Notes: generated from the letters alone by a model not told the origin. Shown: positions 7,287 to 12,974, counted from the stretch's first letter. The stretch: 25,127 nucleotides of DNA from an uncultured Polycyclovorans sp. (GCA_936928855.1 CAKZHZ010000010.1:1-25127); one strand, 5' to 3'. Translations and numbers: made by a program.

Positions 7287-7379
7287 TCGTCGTTACAAAT
7301 TGCCTCCCAATTCGTCGCTTCGCGACCGCCGCCGATAGCGGCTCGAATCGGGGCCCGTTTCGGCAATTTGTAACGACGA
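7287..7379. repeat. Perfect 18-bp inverted repeat with structured loop
   Basis: TCGTCGTTACAAATTGCC at 7287-7304 has an exact inverse at 7362-7379. The 57-base loop contains smaller self-complementary pieces such as GTCGCTTCGCGAC. It lies directly after the nested repeats at 7010-7270, so almost all of 7010-7379 can fold. Confidence 0.85.
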
Positions 7380-7702
7380 TCCGGCTCGTCTCGTATGCCC
7401 TCCGGCGTGCAAGAAACCGCACGCCTGCGCGCCCTTTTTCGCCTTCGGCGGGGCTTGCCTCCCGCAATCAGCTGAATGCTGATTGCTACGCCTCGCTGGC
7501 GCTCGTTGTGGTGCGCCTCGAACGGTTTGCTGTGGCCGAAGGCCGGCAGGCGCGGAGCGCCGGAAACGAACGCCGGTGCGAAGAAATTGTGTGGAGTTTT
7601 GGTCTATCAAGCGCGCTTCGACAACCGTTCCCGCTCGCTCACTCGCTGTTGCTTTTTTCGTCAACGTGATGGCGCCGACCGTCGAAAATCGTAGGAGCAG
7701 CC

Positions 7703-7894
7703 ATGGCTACTTTTCCACCACCAAGCCACGCTTTTCAAGAGCTTTCAGCTAAGGATCGATATCGAGGAGGGCCGGGCGCCCGGGCAGCCGACGTAGCCGC
7801 CCCAGGCGGCGCGCACGCGAAGCGGGCACGTATCGGCTGCGAACCCGCCGACACGCGACACGTTGACCCGAGTTGTCGAATTGAACAACTCTAG
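7703..7894 (+). CDS. Possible small ORF with good ribosome-binding site
   Basis: A 63-codon frame starts with ATG five bases after AGGAG. Its first 20 codons (MATFPPPSHAFQELSAKDRY) look protein-like. The rest is rich in Ala, Arg and Gly, and the last codons run into the first iteron. I recognise no family. It may be a degraded gene start or chance. Confidence 0.18.
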   Translation: MATFPPPSHAFQELSAKDRYRGGPGARAADVAAPGGAHAKRARIGCEPADTRHVDPSCRIEQL

Positions 7895-7958
7895 TTGTCG
7901 AGATGAACAACAATAGTTGTCGAACCGGATAACAACAGTTGTCGAGGCCGACAACTTC
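7871..7958. repeat. Four 22-bp iterons, candidate replication origin
   Basis: Four contiguous copies begin at 7871, 7893, 7915 and 7937, exactly 22 bases apart. Each starts AGTTGTCGA and ends with ACAAC or ATAAC plus two bases, so each is itself a dyad of GTTGT and ACAAC. The middle of each unit varies. Degenerate half-sites follow (AAGTTGTTG near 7968, TATTGTCGCG near 7987). Contiguous iterons beside a gene for a replication-initiator-like protein are typical of plasmid origins. They lie 65 bases beyond the 3' end of the RepL-like gene. A partition site or an operator cluster is the alternative. Confidence 0.8.
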
Positions 7959-8022
7959 GAGATTCATAAGTTGTTGTTTTTGCGACTATTGTCGCGATGT
8001 CCCTCTAACTCTATATCTGTAT

Positions 8023-8586
8023 CTATTCATCGTCACAATCTGACTGAAAAGCTAGCGCAACAGGCGGCGTCACATCATCTCCAAAAAGTCGGCTCATAAC
8101 ACGCATGCTTTCGAGCGCTTGCCGCTGATAAGCGTCACGCATCGATGAAACTCTGCCGCGAAGAACGACTGACAAATTAATGTGCAGAACGCCGTCACAG
8201 CGCACCATGAGCCCCACTGCCAACAATTTCTTAACTGCGCGACTCACCGATGCGGGCGTAGCACCGATGCGCTTTGAGATTGCGCGTTGCGGCACAGAAA
8301 CAATATTGCCCCAGGTGATGATTTCGACATATGCCAGCCAGACCAGTATGTCTGTGCGTGTCAGCTGCGAACCGGACTCAGACATCAGAACAGCCATCAA
8401 ATTGGACGCAAACATGAGCACGTAGCTCTCGTCAGATCGCACTTTCTCCGGCGTGATAATGACCGAAACTTTCTCGCTAGAAGCCGCAGCAATTTCTTGG
8501 CGCCGCTTAACAGCATTCGGAACGTCATCCGGTCGAAGCCGTACAACGTTCGAAGTATTGCGGCGTCGAACTTTTAGCGTGCTCAT
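8023..8586 (-). CDS. RepL-like winged-helix protein, possible replication initiator
   Basis: The protein has 187 residues. After a basic N-terminal 40, residues 75-145 form a winged helix: LTRTDILVWLAYVE, then VPQRAISKRIGATPASVSRAVKKLLAVGLMVR (about 98-129), then DGVLHINLSVVLRGR (131-145). The last segment resembles the INP..xxKG pattern that follows the helix-turn-helix in RepL initiators of small Gram-positive plasmids, and similar proteins occur in proteobacterial plasmids. Its neighbourhood supports a replication role, because an iteron array lies just downstream. The gene overlaps the AlpA-like gene by four bases (ATGA), so the two are translated together. A plain transcriptional regulator is the alternative. 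Confidence 0.6.
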   Translation of the reverse strand: MSTLKVRRRNTSNVVRLRPDDVPNAVKRRQEIAAASSEKVSVIITPEKVRSDESYVLMFASNLMAVLMSESGSQLTRTDILVWLAYVEIITWGNIVSVPQRAISKRIGATPASVSRAVKKLLAVGLMVRCDGVLHINLSVVLRGRVSSMRDAYQRQALESMRVMSRLFGDDVTPPVALAFQSDCDDE

Positions 8587-8807
8587 GCGCGCACTGCCTT
8601 GCCGCGCGGCAAGCTGCGGATCAAATGCGCGTCTGCAATCCAGCGATCAATATCACTAGATCTCCATCGCGCGACATTACGCCCAAAATGCAGCGGAGCA
8701 GGAAAATCCCCGCGATTAATCATGCGCTGGACAGTCGCCCGCCCCAGCGAGACACGATCGCGAACTGCTTGAAAGTCGAGGAGCCGCTCTTCAGATTTGT
8801 TTTCCAT
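8583..8807 (-). CDS. AlpA-family regulator/excisionase
   Basis: This 74-residue protein is a MerR-like AlpA helix-turn-helix protein: LLDFQAVRDRVSLGRATVQRMINRGDFPAPLHFGRNVARWRSSDIDRWI covers the family core. AlpA-type proteins accompany P4-type integrases and either activate the integrase or act as directionality factors for excision. It is the first gene of an operon with the RepL-like gene (four-base overlap), behind a strong promoter at 8880-8908, and transcribed in the same direction as the integrase upstream. No clear ribosome-binding site is visible. Confidence 0.88.
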   Translation of the reverse strand: MENKSEERLLDFQAVRDRVSLGRATVQRMINRGDFPAPLHFGRNVARWRSSDIDRWIADAHLIRSLPRGKAVRA

Positions 8808-8879
8808 TGGTCAAAAGGCACGAAAACACCGCGTTAGCTACCGGGGCGGCTCCCGGCGCTTCCTTGTTGACCAGCCCCG

Positions 8880-8908
8880 ATACTATTTCAGCAGAGCCGT
8901 CGCGTCAA
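8880..8908 (-). promoter_or_regulatory. Sigma-70-like promoter of the alpA-repL operon
   Basis: On the minus strand TTGACG (complement of 8903-8908) is followed after 17 bases by TAGTAT (complement of 8880-8885), close to the consensus. Transcription would begin near 8873 and leave a leader of about 65 bases before the AlpA-like start. Part of the leader can pair as GGGGC/GCCCC. Confidence 0.65.
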
Positions 8909-8920
8909 GCACATGTATCT

Positions 8921-8938
8921 ATTGTAGTTTTCTACAAT
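8921..8938. promoter_or_regulatory. Operator-like inverted repeat at integrase 3' end
   Basis: ATTGTAG (8921-8927), TTTT, CTACAAT (8932-8938) forms a perfect seven-base dyad. It covers the integrase stop codon and lies just upstream of the -35 box of the alpA promoter. It is better placed for a regulator of that promoter than for a terminator, since its stem is AT-rich. Confidence 0.45.
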
Positions 8939-10149
8939 GAGCGCCCCAAACAATGCGCTTCCCATTCGTGGGCGAGCGCCACGCGCTCGGTCCAATAGTC
9001 AGCTCGCGAGTACGCCGCTTTAACGGCGTTGTTTTCAACGTGCGCAAGCGCCGCCTCAATCACGTCGGGCCTAATTTTTTGAGTCTCGTATGCCCAGGTC
9101 GAAAATGCTGACCGCATGCCATGCGTCGTCGCGCGCCCGATCAGCCCCATCCGCACAAGGACGCCGCGCAGTGCGCCCTCGCTGAGTTCAAGATGCTCTT
9201 CCCCACGTCGCCGCTGAGGCGACGGGAAAATCAGCACTTGCCCTCCGGAAAGCGGCTCAATCGCTGTCAGGATCGCGCGCATGCGTGGCGTGACCGGCAC
9301 ACGATGCGCCACGCCGGATTTCATGCGCTTCGCTGGGATCGTCCACACAGAGAGGCCAGAGTCGATCTCCTCCCAGCGTGCGCCGGTTGTTTCAGAATGG
9401 CGCGTGGCCGTGAGGATCAGCCATTCGAACGCAAGCCGCACCGACTGCGAAGCATCGCCGTCTCTCAGTGCGCCCAGGAATCCCGGCACGTCCTGCCATG
9501 ATAGCGCCGCATGATGGCCTTTGCGGCGACCGGCTACGGCAGTCAATTGACTCTTCACGGTACGCGCGGGGTTGGTCCCGGCGGCGACATAGCCCGACAC
9601 CGCCGCGTAGTCGTAGATGGCCTCCAGGCGCTGCCGTATGCGGGTAGCGGTTTCACCAATCGACGCCTTGAGCGGTTTAAGAACTGCAAACAAGTCGGCG
9701 GGCCCTATGTCGCCCAGCGCCCTATCCATCAAAGACCCTAGGTGCTCTAGCGATGATATCCACTGTTGCTGGTGCGTCTCGTTGCGCCAGCGTGCCTTGG
9801 TGGCAGCATGCAGTTCGTTCGCAGCCTCGCGCAGCGTGCGCCGTTGACGTTCAGAGCGTTCCGCTTCACGCGCCGCGCGCTGGCGCTCTTCGATTGGGTC
9901 AACACCGCTGCGAATTTTGGCGCGGAGTTCTGTGGCATGCTCGCGCGCTACGCCGAGCCCTACATCCGGATATGGCCCCAAAGACAATTCGCGTCGGCGC
10001 CCGCCCTCCGGCGACGTGTAGCGCAGAAACCATGCGGGGCTGCGGCCTTTGGCATTGAGATAAAGCCCTCTGTCAACGCGGCACTCACTCCCTGCCGACA
10101 CAACGGCACGCAAGTGCTTGTCGGTGATCTTCTCGTGCGATGCGGCCAT
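8932..10149 (-). CDS. int: P4-type tyrosine integrase
   Basis: The 405-residue product has the domain order of P4/phage-satellite integrases: an N-terminal arm-binding DUF4102-like domain (residues about 8-85, LYLNAKGRSPAWFLRYTSPEGG then LSLGPYPDVGLGVARE), a SAM-like core-binding domain (about 110-210) and a catalytic domain. Catalytic residues are visible: Arg250 in TATRHSETTGARW, His343 and Arg346 in THGMRSAF, His370 in ALAHVENN and the nucleophile Tyr380 in AAYSRADYW. It recombines the element with the 3' end of tRNA-Ser. The frame is open to 10236, but I choose the ATG at 10149, which has GGAG six bases upstream and keeps the family N terminus. Candidate arm sites overlap its upstream region, so it may repress itself. 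Confidence 0.95.
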   Translation of the reverse strand: MAASHEKITDKHLRAVVSAGSECRVDRGLYLNAKGRSPAWFLRYTSPEGGRRRELSLGPYPDVGLGVAREHATELRAKIRSGVDPIEERQRAAREAERSERQRRTLREAANELHAATKARWRNETHQQQWISSLEHLGSLMDRALGDIGPADLFAVLKPLKASIGETATRIRQRLEAIYDYAAVSGYVAAGTNPARTVKSQLTAVAGRRKGHHAALSWQDVPGFLGALRDGDASQSVRLAFEWLILTATRHSETTGARWEEIDSGLSVWTIPAKRMKSGVAHRVPVTPRMRAILTAIEPLSGGQVLIFPSPQRRRGEEHLELSEGALRGVLVRMGLIGRATTHGMRSAFSTWAYETQKIRPDVIEAALAHVENNAVKAAYSRADYWTERVALAHEWEAHCLGRSL

Positions 10150-10161
10150 CACATGCTCCAG

Positions 10162-10228
10162 TTTGGCGGGCAGCCCAAGACTACACATTTTTGCCCGCCA
10201 GGATAGCCGCCACTTTTGGCGGGCAGCC
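10162..10228. promoter_or_regulatory. Candidate integrase arm sites, right end
   Basis: TTTGGCGGGCAGCC occurs twice in direct orientation (10162-10175 and 10215-10228). Between the copies, in the opposite orientation, CCGCCA occurs at 10195 and 10207, twelve bases apart as at the left end. The cluster lies between the integrase start and the right attachment site and could serve recombination and integrase autoregulation. Confidence 0.5.
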
Positions 10229-10266
10229 GGGATCACCCGGGAGCGCCAGGGAACAACATCGGAAAC

Positions 10267-10292
10267 AAAAAACCCCGCATTTCTGCGGGGTT
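10267..10292 (-). terminator. Element-borne terminator for tRNA-Ser
   Basis: The nine-base stem AACCCCGCA/TGCGGGGTT with a four-base loop is followed on the minus strand by six T residues. It lies about 35 bases beyond the tRNA 3' end, inside the element, and takes the place of the displaced native terminator at 4511-4534, which has the same CCCCGC stem. Confidence 0.85.
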
Positions 10293-10322
10293 ATGATCAT
10301 CCGGGAGGCTCCCGGAACACCT

Positions 10323-10340
10323 ATATTGGCGGAGAGAGAG
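10323..10340. other. Right attachment site in tRNA-Ser 3' end
   Basis: ATATTGGCGGAGAGAGAG is identical to 4536-4553. It covers the CCA end, discriminator and acceptor-strand 3' side of the tRNA plus four downstream bases. The crossover centre GAGAGAG falls at 10334-10340. Confidence 0.85.
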
Positions 10341-10418
10341 GGATTCGAACCCTCGATACGGTTTGACCCGTATACACGCTTTCCAGGCGTGCTCCTTCAA
10401 CCACTCGGACACCTCTCC
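10327..10418 (-). tRNA. tRNA-Ser(GGA)
   Basis: The gene is 92 bases long with an encoded CCA. The acceptor stem GGAGAGG pairs with TCTCTCC (one G-U pair), the anticodon stem is CACGC/GCGTG around CTGGAAA (anticodon GGA), the long variable arm is TATACGGGTCAAACCGTATC, and the T arm is GAGGG-TTCGAAT-CCCTC. The large variable arm and identity fit class II tRNA-Ser reading UCC and UCU. The element restores its 3' end exactly, so the tRNA should still work. Confidence 0.97.
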
Positions 10419-10466
10419 TTGTATCTCGGGGCGTTAGTGCCCCAGCCGTCCATGGCAGCTTGCCCA

Positions 10467-10520
10467 GCCCGTGCTTCCTGCACGGGCGTTCGCGGGCCGA
10501 AATGTCCACCGGACATTTCG
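10467..10520. repeat. Two REP-like hairpins upstream of tRNA-Ser
   Basis: GCCCGTGC, loop TTCCT, GCACGGGC forms an eight-base stem (10467-10487). CGAAATGTCC, loop ACC, GGACATTTCG forms a ten-base stem (10498-10520). They separate the intact tRNA from a broken copy of its 5' end. The GGACAT element also occurs in the hairpin at 4427-4444, suggesting a shared REP family. Confidence 0.6.
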
Positions 10521-10532
10521 CGAGACGCCCGC

Positions 10533-10555
10533 TCACCCACTCGGACACCTCTCCT
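10533..10555 (-). pseudogene. Broken copy of tRNA-Ser 5' end
   Basis: Bases 10533-10555 match 10397-10419 with one difference over 23 bases. On the minus strand the fragment reproduces the first 22 bases of tRNA-Ser (acceptor 5' strand and start of the D arm) and then runs into REP-like hairpin DNA. It looks like the remnant of a tandem tRNA-Ser duplicate. It lacks the anticodon and 3' half and cannot make a tRNA. Confidence 0.75.
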
Positions 10556-10640
10556 GAATCCTGGAGCGTACTGCCCCGAACCCTCCGGGTGCACTGCACG
10601 GCCCACAAGAGGGCGCGCAGTATAGCGGAAGGTCAGCGGC

Positions 10641-10955
10641 TCAAGAAGCCTCTTCGGGCTCGGGCACCACCAGGTACTCGGCCGGCAGCGAGGGGGGCAC
10701 GTCGAGGCAGCGCACACGGGTTTTCCCCGGCTTCTCGGGATCCGGCTCCTCGGTAGCGTAGGGCTGGGCGTTGTCGCCCTGCACCTCGGGAATCACCAGG
10801 GCGGCGGCGGAGGTGGGCGGCGTCACACCGTCCACCGGCTGCAACTCGCCAGTGGAGACTGCACGCTGATAGGGGAACTCGCCCTCGCAGTGCCGGTTGC
10901 TGCTGCATCCTGCAACCAGAACGGCCAGCGCCAGGAGAGACCAGGGGGTTTTCAT
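10641..10955 (-). CDS. Short BamC-like lipoprotein
   Basis: This 104-residue lipoprotein has a clear signal (MKTPWSLLALAVLVAGC, Cys17). The mature part is low in regular structure and follows the layout of the extended N-terminal segment of BamC: LxxPxx..TPPTSAAALVIPEV, then Y-x-x-x-EPDPE, then VRCLDVPPSLP. It lacks the two helix-grip domains that make up most of E. coli BamC. The BamC N-terminal segment is the part that binds BamD in the beta-barrel assembly machine, so a short form could keep that function. It directly follows dapA with a four-base ATGA overlap, as bamC follows dapA in E. coli. I rejected an upstream start at 11072 because the signal peptide begins at 10955. Confidence 0.65.
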   Translation of the reverse strand: MKTPWSLLALAVLVAGCSSNRHCEGEFPYQRAVSTGELQPVDGVTPPTSAAALVIPEVQGDNAQPYATEEPDPEKPGKTRVRCLDVPPSLPAEYLVVPEPEEAS

Positions 10956-11842
10956 GCAATGACCTCGGCCGCCTGCAAGGCGGCAATGATGCGGGGTTGA
11001 ATGTCGGCGCTCATCGGCACCATCGGCAGTCGCAGCCCCGGAGGGATGCGGCCCATGTGGTGCAGCGCCCACTTGACGGGAATCGGGTTCGGCTCAAGGA
11101 ACAGGTCACGGTGCAGCAAGGCCAGCTTGGCATCCAGCGCCGCGGCCTCGGCGGCGTTGCCGGCGCGCGCCGCCGCACACATGCGGTGCATCAGCGACGG
11201 GGCCACGTTGGCGGTCACCGAGATATCGCCGTGAAAACCCAATTCAATGGAGGCTCGGGCTGTGGCGTCATCCCCTGAATACAGGGCGAAATCGGCGGGC
11301 AGCCCCAGTGTCAGCAAGGCCTGCACCCGGCTCAGCTCGCCCTTGGCCTCCTTGAGGCCGACGATGTTCGGCACCGGGGCCAGCCGCTGCACCGTCTCCG
11401 GCAGCATGTCGACACCGGTGCGTCCGGGCACGTTGTAGAGAATGATCGGCAGATCGACCGCTTCAGCGATGGTCTTGTAATGCTGGAACAGGCCTTCCTG
11501 CGGCGGCTTGTTGTAATAAGGCGTCACCAGCAGAGCGGCATCGGCGCCCGCCTGCTGGCCGAGGCGGGTCAGCTCGATGGCTTCGGCTGTGCTGTTGGCA
11601 CCGGTGCCTGCGATCACCGGCACGCGGCCGGCAGCGCGCTGTACCACCCGCCGGATCACCTCGATGTGTTCCTCCACTTCCAGGGTGGCAGACTCACCCG
11701 TGGTGCCGACTGCCACCAGGGCATCGGTGCCCTCGGCGATATGCCATTCGACCAGGGCATCCAAGGCCTCCCAGTCCACCGCACCGGAGGCGGCCATGGG
11801 GGTGACAAGCGCGACGATACTGCCTTGGATCATGTGAAACAT
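10952..11842 (-). CDS. dapA: 4-hydroxy-tetrahydrodipicolinate synthase
   Basis: DapA condenses pyruvate with aspartate semialdehyde in the first committed step of diaminopimelate and lysine synthesis in the cytoplasm. The 296-residue product is full length (E. coli about 292). It has GTTGES at 46-51, the Schiff-base Lys164 in VGLKEAKGE, Tyr136 in ILYNVPGRTG and the substrate-binding Arg141. The ATG at 11842 has GGAA six bases upstream; an ATG three codons later matches the E. coli start better but lacks this spacing. It is divergent from gcvR with a gap of about 95 bp, and the BamC-like gene overlaps its stop. Confidence 0.97.
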   Translation of the reverse strand: MFHMIQGSIVALVTPMAASGAVDWEALDALVEWHIAEGTDALVAVGTTGESATLEVEEHIEVIRRVVQRAAGRVPVIAGTGANSTAEAIELTRLGQQAGADAALLVTPYYNKPPQEGLFQHYKTIAEAVDLPIILYNVPGRTGVDMLPETVQRLAPVPNIVGLKEAKGELSRVQALLTLGLPADFALYSGDDATARASIELGFHGDISVTANVAPSLMHRMCAAARAGNAAEAAALDAKLALLHRDLFLEPNPIPVKWALHHMGRIPPGLRLPMVPMSADIQPRIIAALQAAEVIA

Positions 11843-11937
11843 CGGGATTTCCGGGGACGATCACGGAGTATAGCGGCAGGCCGCAGACCCTGCGGGCGCC
11901 CCGTGCGCAGGCCGCATTGAGTACACTTCGCACCCAG

Positions 11938-12495
11938 ATGGAACGCCAACCCGCCATGACGCCCACCGAGAACCTCCTGTCCATCTCGATCCTCGGCCGC
12001 GCGCGCGCCGACATCCCGCTGGAGCTGTTCAAGGCCATCCGGGAACGCGGAGGCGAGGTGGAGGACTGCCGCATCGCCCCGATCGGTGATCTGGTCACCG
12101 CCAACATGGTGGTTTCCGGCAACTGGAGCACCCTGGGCCGTCTGGAAACCGCGCTTCCCGGGGTCGCTGAACGCATGGATCTGCAAGTGCGCTTCGAGCG
12201 TTGCGGCGCGCGCGAGCCCAGCCCCGATTTTCGGCCCTACGCGGTGGACGTGATCGCTCCCCAGCAGGCCGACCTGCTGGTACACCTGCTCGAATTCTTC
12301 CGCTCGCAAGGCGTTCAGGTACCGGAAATCTCGTCGCAGAAGTATGCCTCCACCCACACCGGCGCCAGCATGTGCAGCGTACAAATGGTGTGCCACGTGC
12401 CGGTGAGTCAGCATCCGCAGGCCTTGCGTGAAGCTTTTATGGATCTCTGCGACGACCTCAACGCCGATGGCATGATGGACCCCATCAAGACCTGA
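11938..12495 (+). CDS. gcvR: Glycine cleavage system repressor GcvR-like
   Basis: The product, about 185 residues, consists of two ACT domains (about 8-80 and 95-180): ENLLSISILGRARADIPLELFKAIRERGGEVEDCRIAPIGD, then a second beginning YAVDVIAPQQADLLVHLLEFF. In E. coli GcvR binds glycine and the activator GcvA to repress the glycine cleavage genes. Identification rests on this domain pair and on synteny: dapA divergent from gcvR, with bcp just downstream, is the E. coli order. The start is uncertain. I prefer the ATG at 11938; the ATG at 11956 and a TTG at 11917 are alternatives, none with a good ribosome-binding site. bcp starts 14 bases after its stop. Confidence 0.85.
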   Translation: MERQPAMTPTENLLSISILGRARADIPLELFKAIRERGGEVEDCRIAPIGDLVTANMVVSGNWSTLGRLETALPGVAERMDLQVRFERCGAREPSPDFRPYAVDVIAPQQADLLVHLLEFFRSQGVQVPEISSQKYASTHTGASMCSVQMVCHVPVSQHPQALREAFMDLCDDLNADGMMDPIKT

Positions 12496-12509
12496 ACCAC
12501 GGAGACCGC

Positions 12510-12974
12510 ATGTCCTTTGAGCCCGGAAGTCCGCTCCCCGATCTCACGGTTGCCGCCAGTGGCGGGCAGACCCTCCGCCTGAAGGACTACAAGGGTAAGC
12601 CCCTGGTGGTCTATTTCTATCCCAAGGACAACACCCCCGGCTGCACCCAGGAAGGCCAGGACTTCCGCGACCTGTACCCCGCATTCCAGTCGGCGGGCTG
12701 CAGCATCCTCGGTGTCTCCCGCGATGGCGTGAAGTCACATGACAACTTCATCGCCAAGTACGATTTTCCCTTCTCACTGATCTCCGATCCTGACGAAACC
12801 GTCTGCAAGGCCTTCGACGTGATCAAGGAGAAAAAGCTCTACGGACGCACCTACATGGGTGTGGAGCGCAGCACCTTCCTGTTCGATGCCAAGGGCAAGC
12901 TCCATCAGGCCTGGCGCGGCGTGAAGGTGAAGGGGCACGCGCAGGCCGTGCTCGACGCGGTCAACGCCCTCTGA
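12510..12974 (+). CDS. bcp: Thioredoxin-dependent peroxiredoxin Bcp
   Basis: This 154-residue peroxiredoxin of the Bcp/PrxQ group reduces hydrogen and organic peroxides in the cytoplasm with electrons from thioredoxin. The catalytic motif YPKDNTPGCTQEG carries the peroxidatic Cys45. The resolving Cys found five residues later in E. coli Bcp is replaced here by Gln50, so it should work as a one-Cys enzyme or use Cys64 or Cys99. GGAG stands five bases before the ATG. The gene follows gcvR closely, probably in one transcript. A hairpin without a T-run (about 12992-13020) follows. Confidence 0.95.
   Translation: MSFEPGSPLPDLTVAASGGQTLRLKDYKGKPLVVYFYPKDNTPGCTQEGQDFRDLYPAFQSAGCSILGVSRDGVKSHDNFIAKYDFPFSLISDPDETVCKAFDVIKEKKLYGRTYMGVERSTFLFDAKGKLHQAWRGVKVKGHAQAVLDAVNAL

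Larger units (their letters stand above)
6803..7870. other. One-kilobase noncoding, hairpin-rich zone beside the iterons
   Basis: Frames of 60-170 codons cross this stretch on both strands, but all have shifting, Arg-rich composition and none resembles a protein family. What stands out is secondary structure: many short hairpins with TTCG or TACG loops (for example GGCCTTCGGCC near 6991, CACTTCGTG near 7169, CGCCTTCGGCG near 7440), larger stems such as GGTGGGG/CCCCACC (about 6965-6985) and GGCGCTG/CAGCGCC (about 7109-7136), and two very long inverted repeats listed separately. The zone lies directly beside the iteron array. An origin of replication or transfer, or a structured RNA gene, are the main possibilities. 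Confidence 0.6.
4536..10340 (-). mobile_element. Integrated element in tRNA-Ser(GGA) with VapD, RepL-like protein and iterons
   Basis: The 18-bp sequence ATATTGGCGGAGAGAGAG occurs at 4536-4553 and at 10323-10340, where it forms the 3' end of tRNA-Ser. Between the copies lie a P4-type integrase next to the tRNA, an AlpA-like regulator, a RepL-like protein, four iterons, a winged-helix protein, a small tail-anchored protein and VapD. Several genes here are visibly richer in A and T than the backbone, while the noncoding zones are GC-rich and hairpin-dense. There is no recognisable relaxase, coupling protein, capsid, portal or terminase. It could be an integrating plasmid, a mobilisable element that borrows transfer functions, or a phage satellite. 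D. nodosus vap regions are the closest comparison I know. Confidence 0.88.

Noticed and set aside
7163..7669. A 168-codon plus-strand frame in the hairpin zone
   Set aside because: It is Arg/Ala-rich, passes through the arms of two long inverted repeats and lacks a ribosome-binding site.
6803..7870. Filamentous phage genome with a packaging-signal hairpin region
   Set aside because: Hairpin-rich noncoding DNA fits, but no Zot-like ATPase, coat protein or rolling-circle initiator is encoded in the element.
7871..7958. CRISPR array
   Set aside because: The 22-bp units are contiguous, with variation inside the unit rather than separate spacers, and no cas genes are present. VapD shares a Cas2-like fold but is not Cas2.
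10641..11072. Longer BamC-like frame starting at 11072
   Set aside because: The extra residues overlap the dapA 3' end and precede a perfect lipoprotein signal that starts at 10955.
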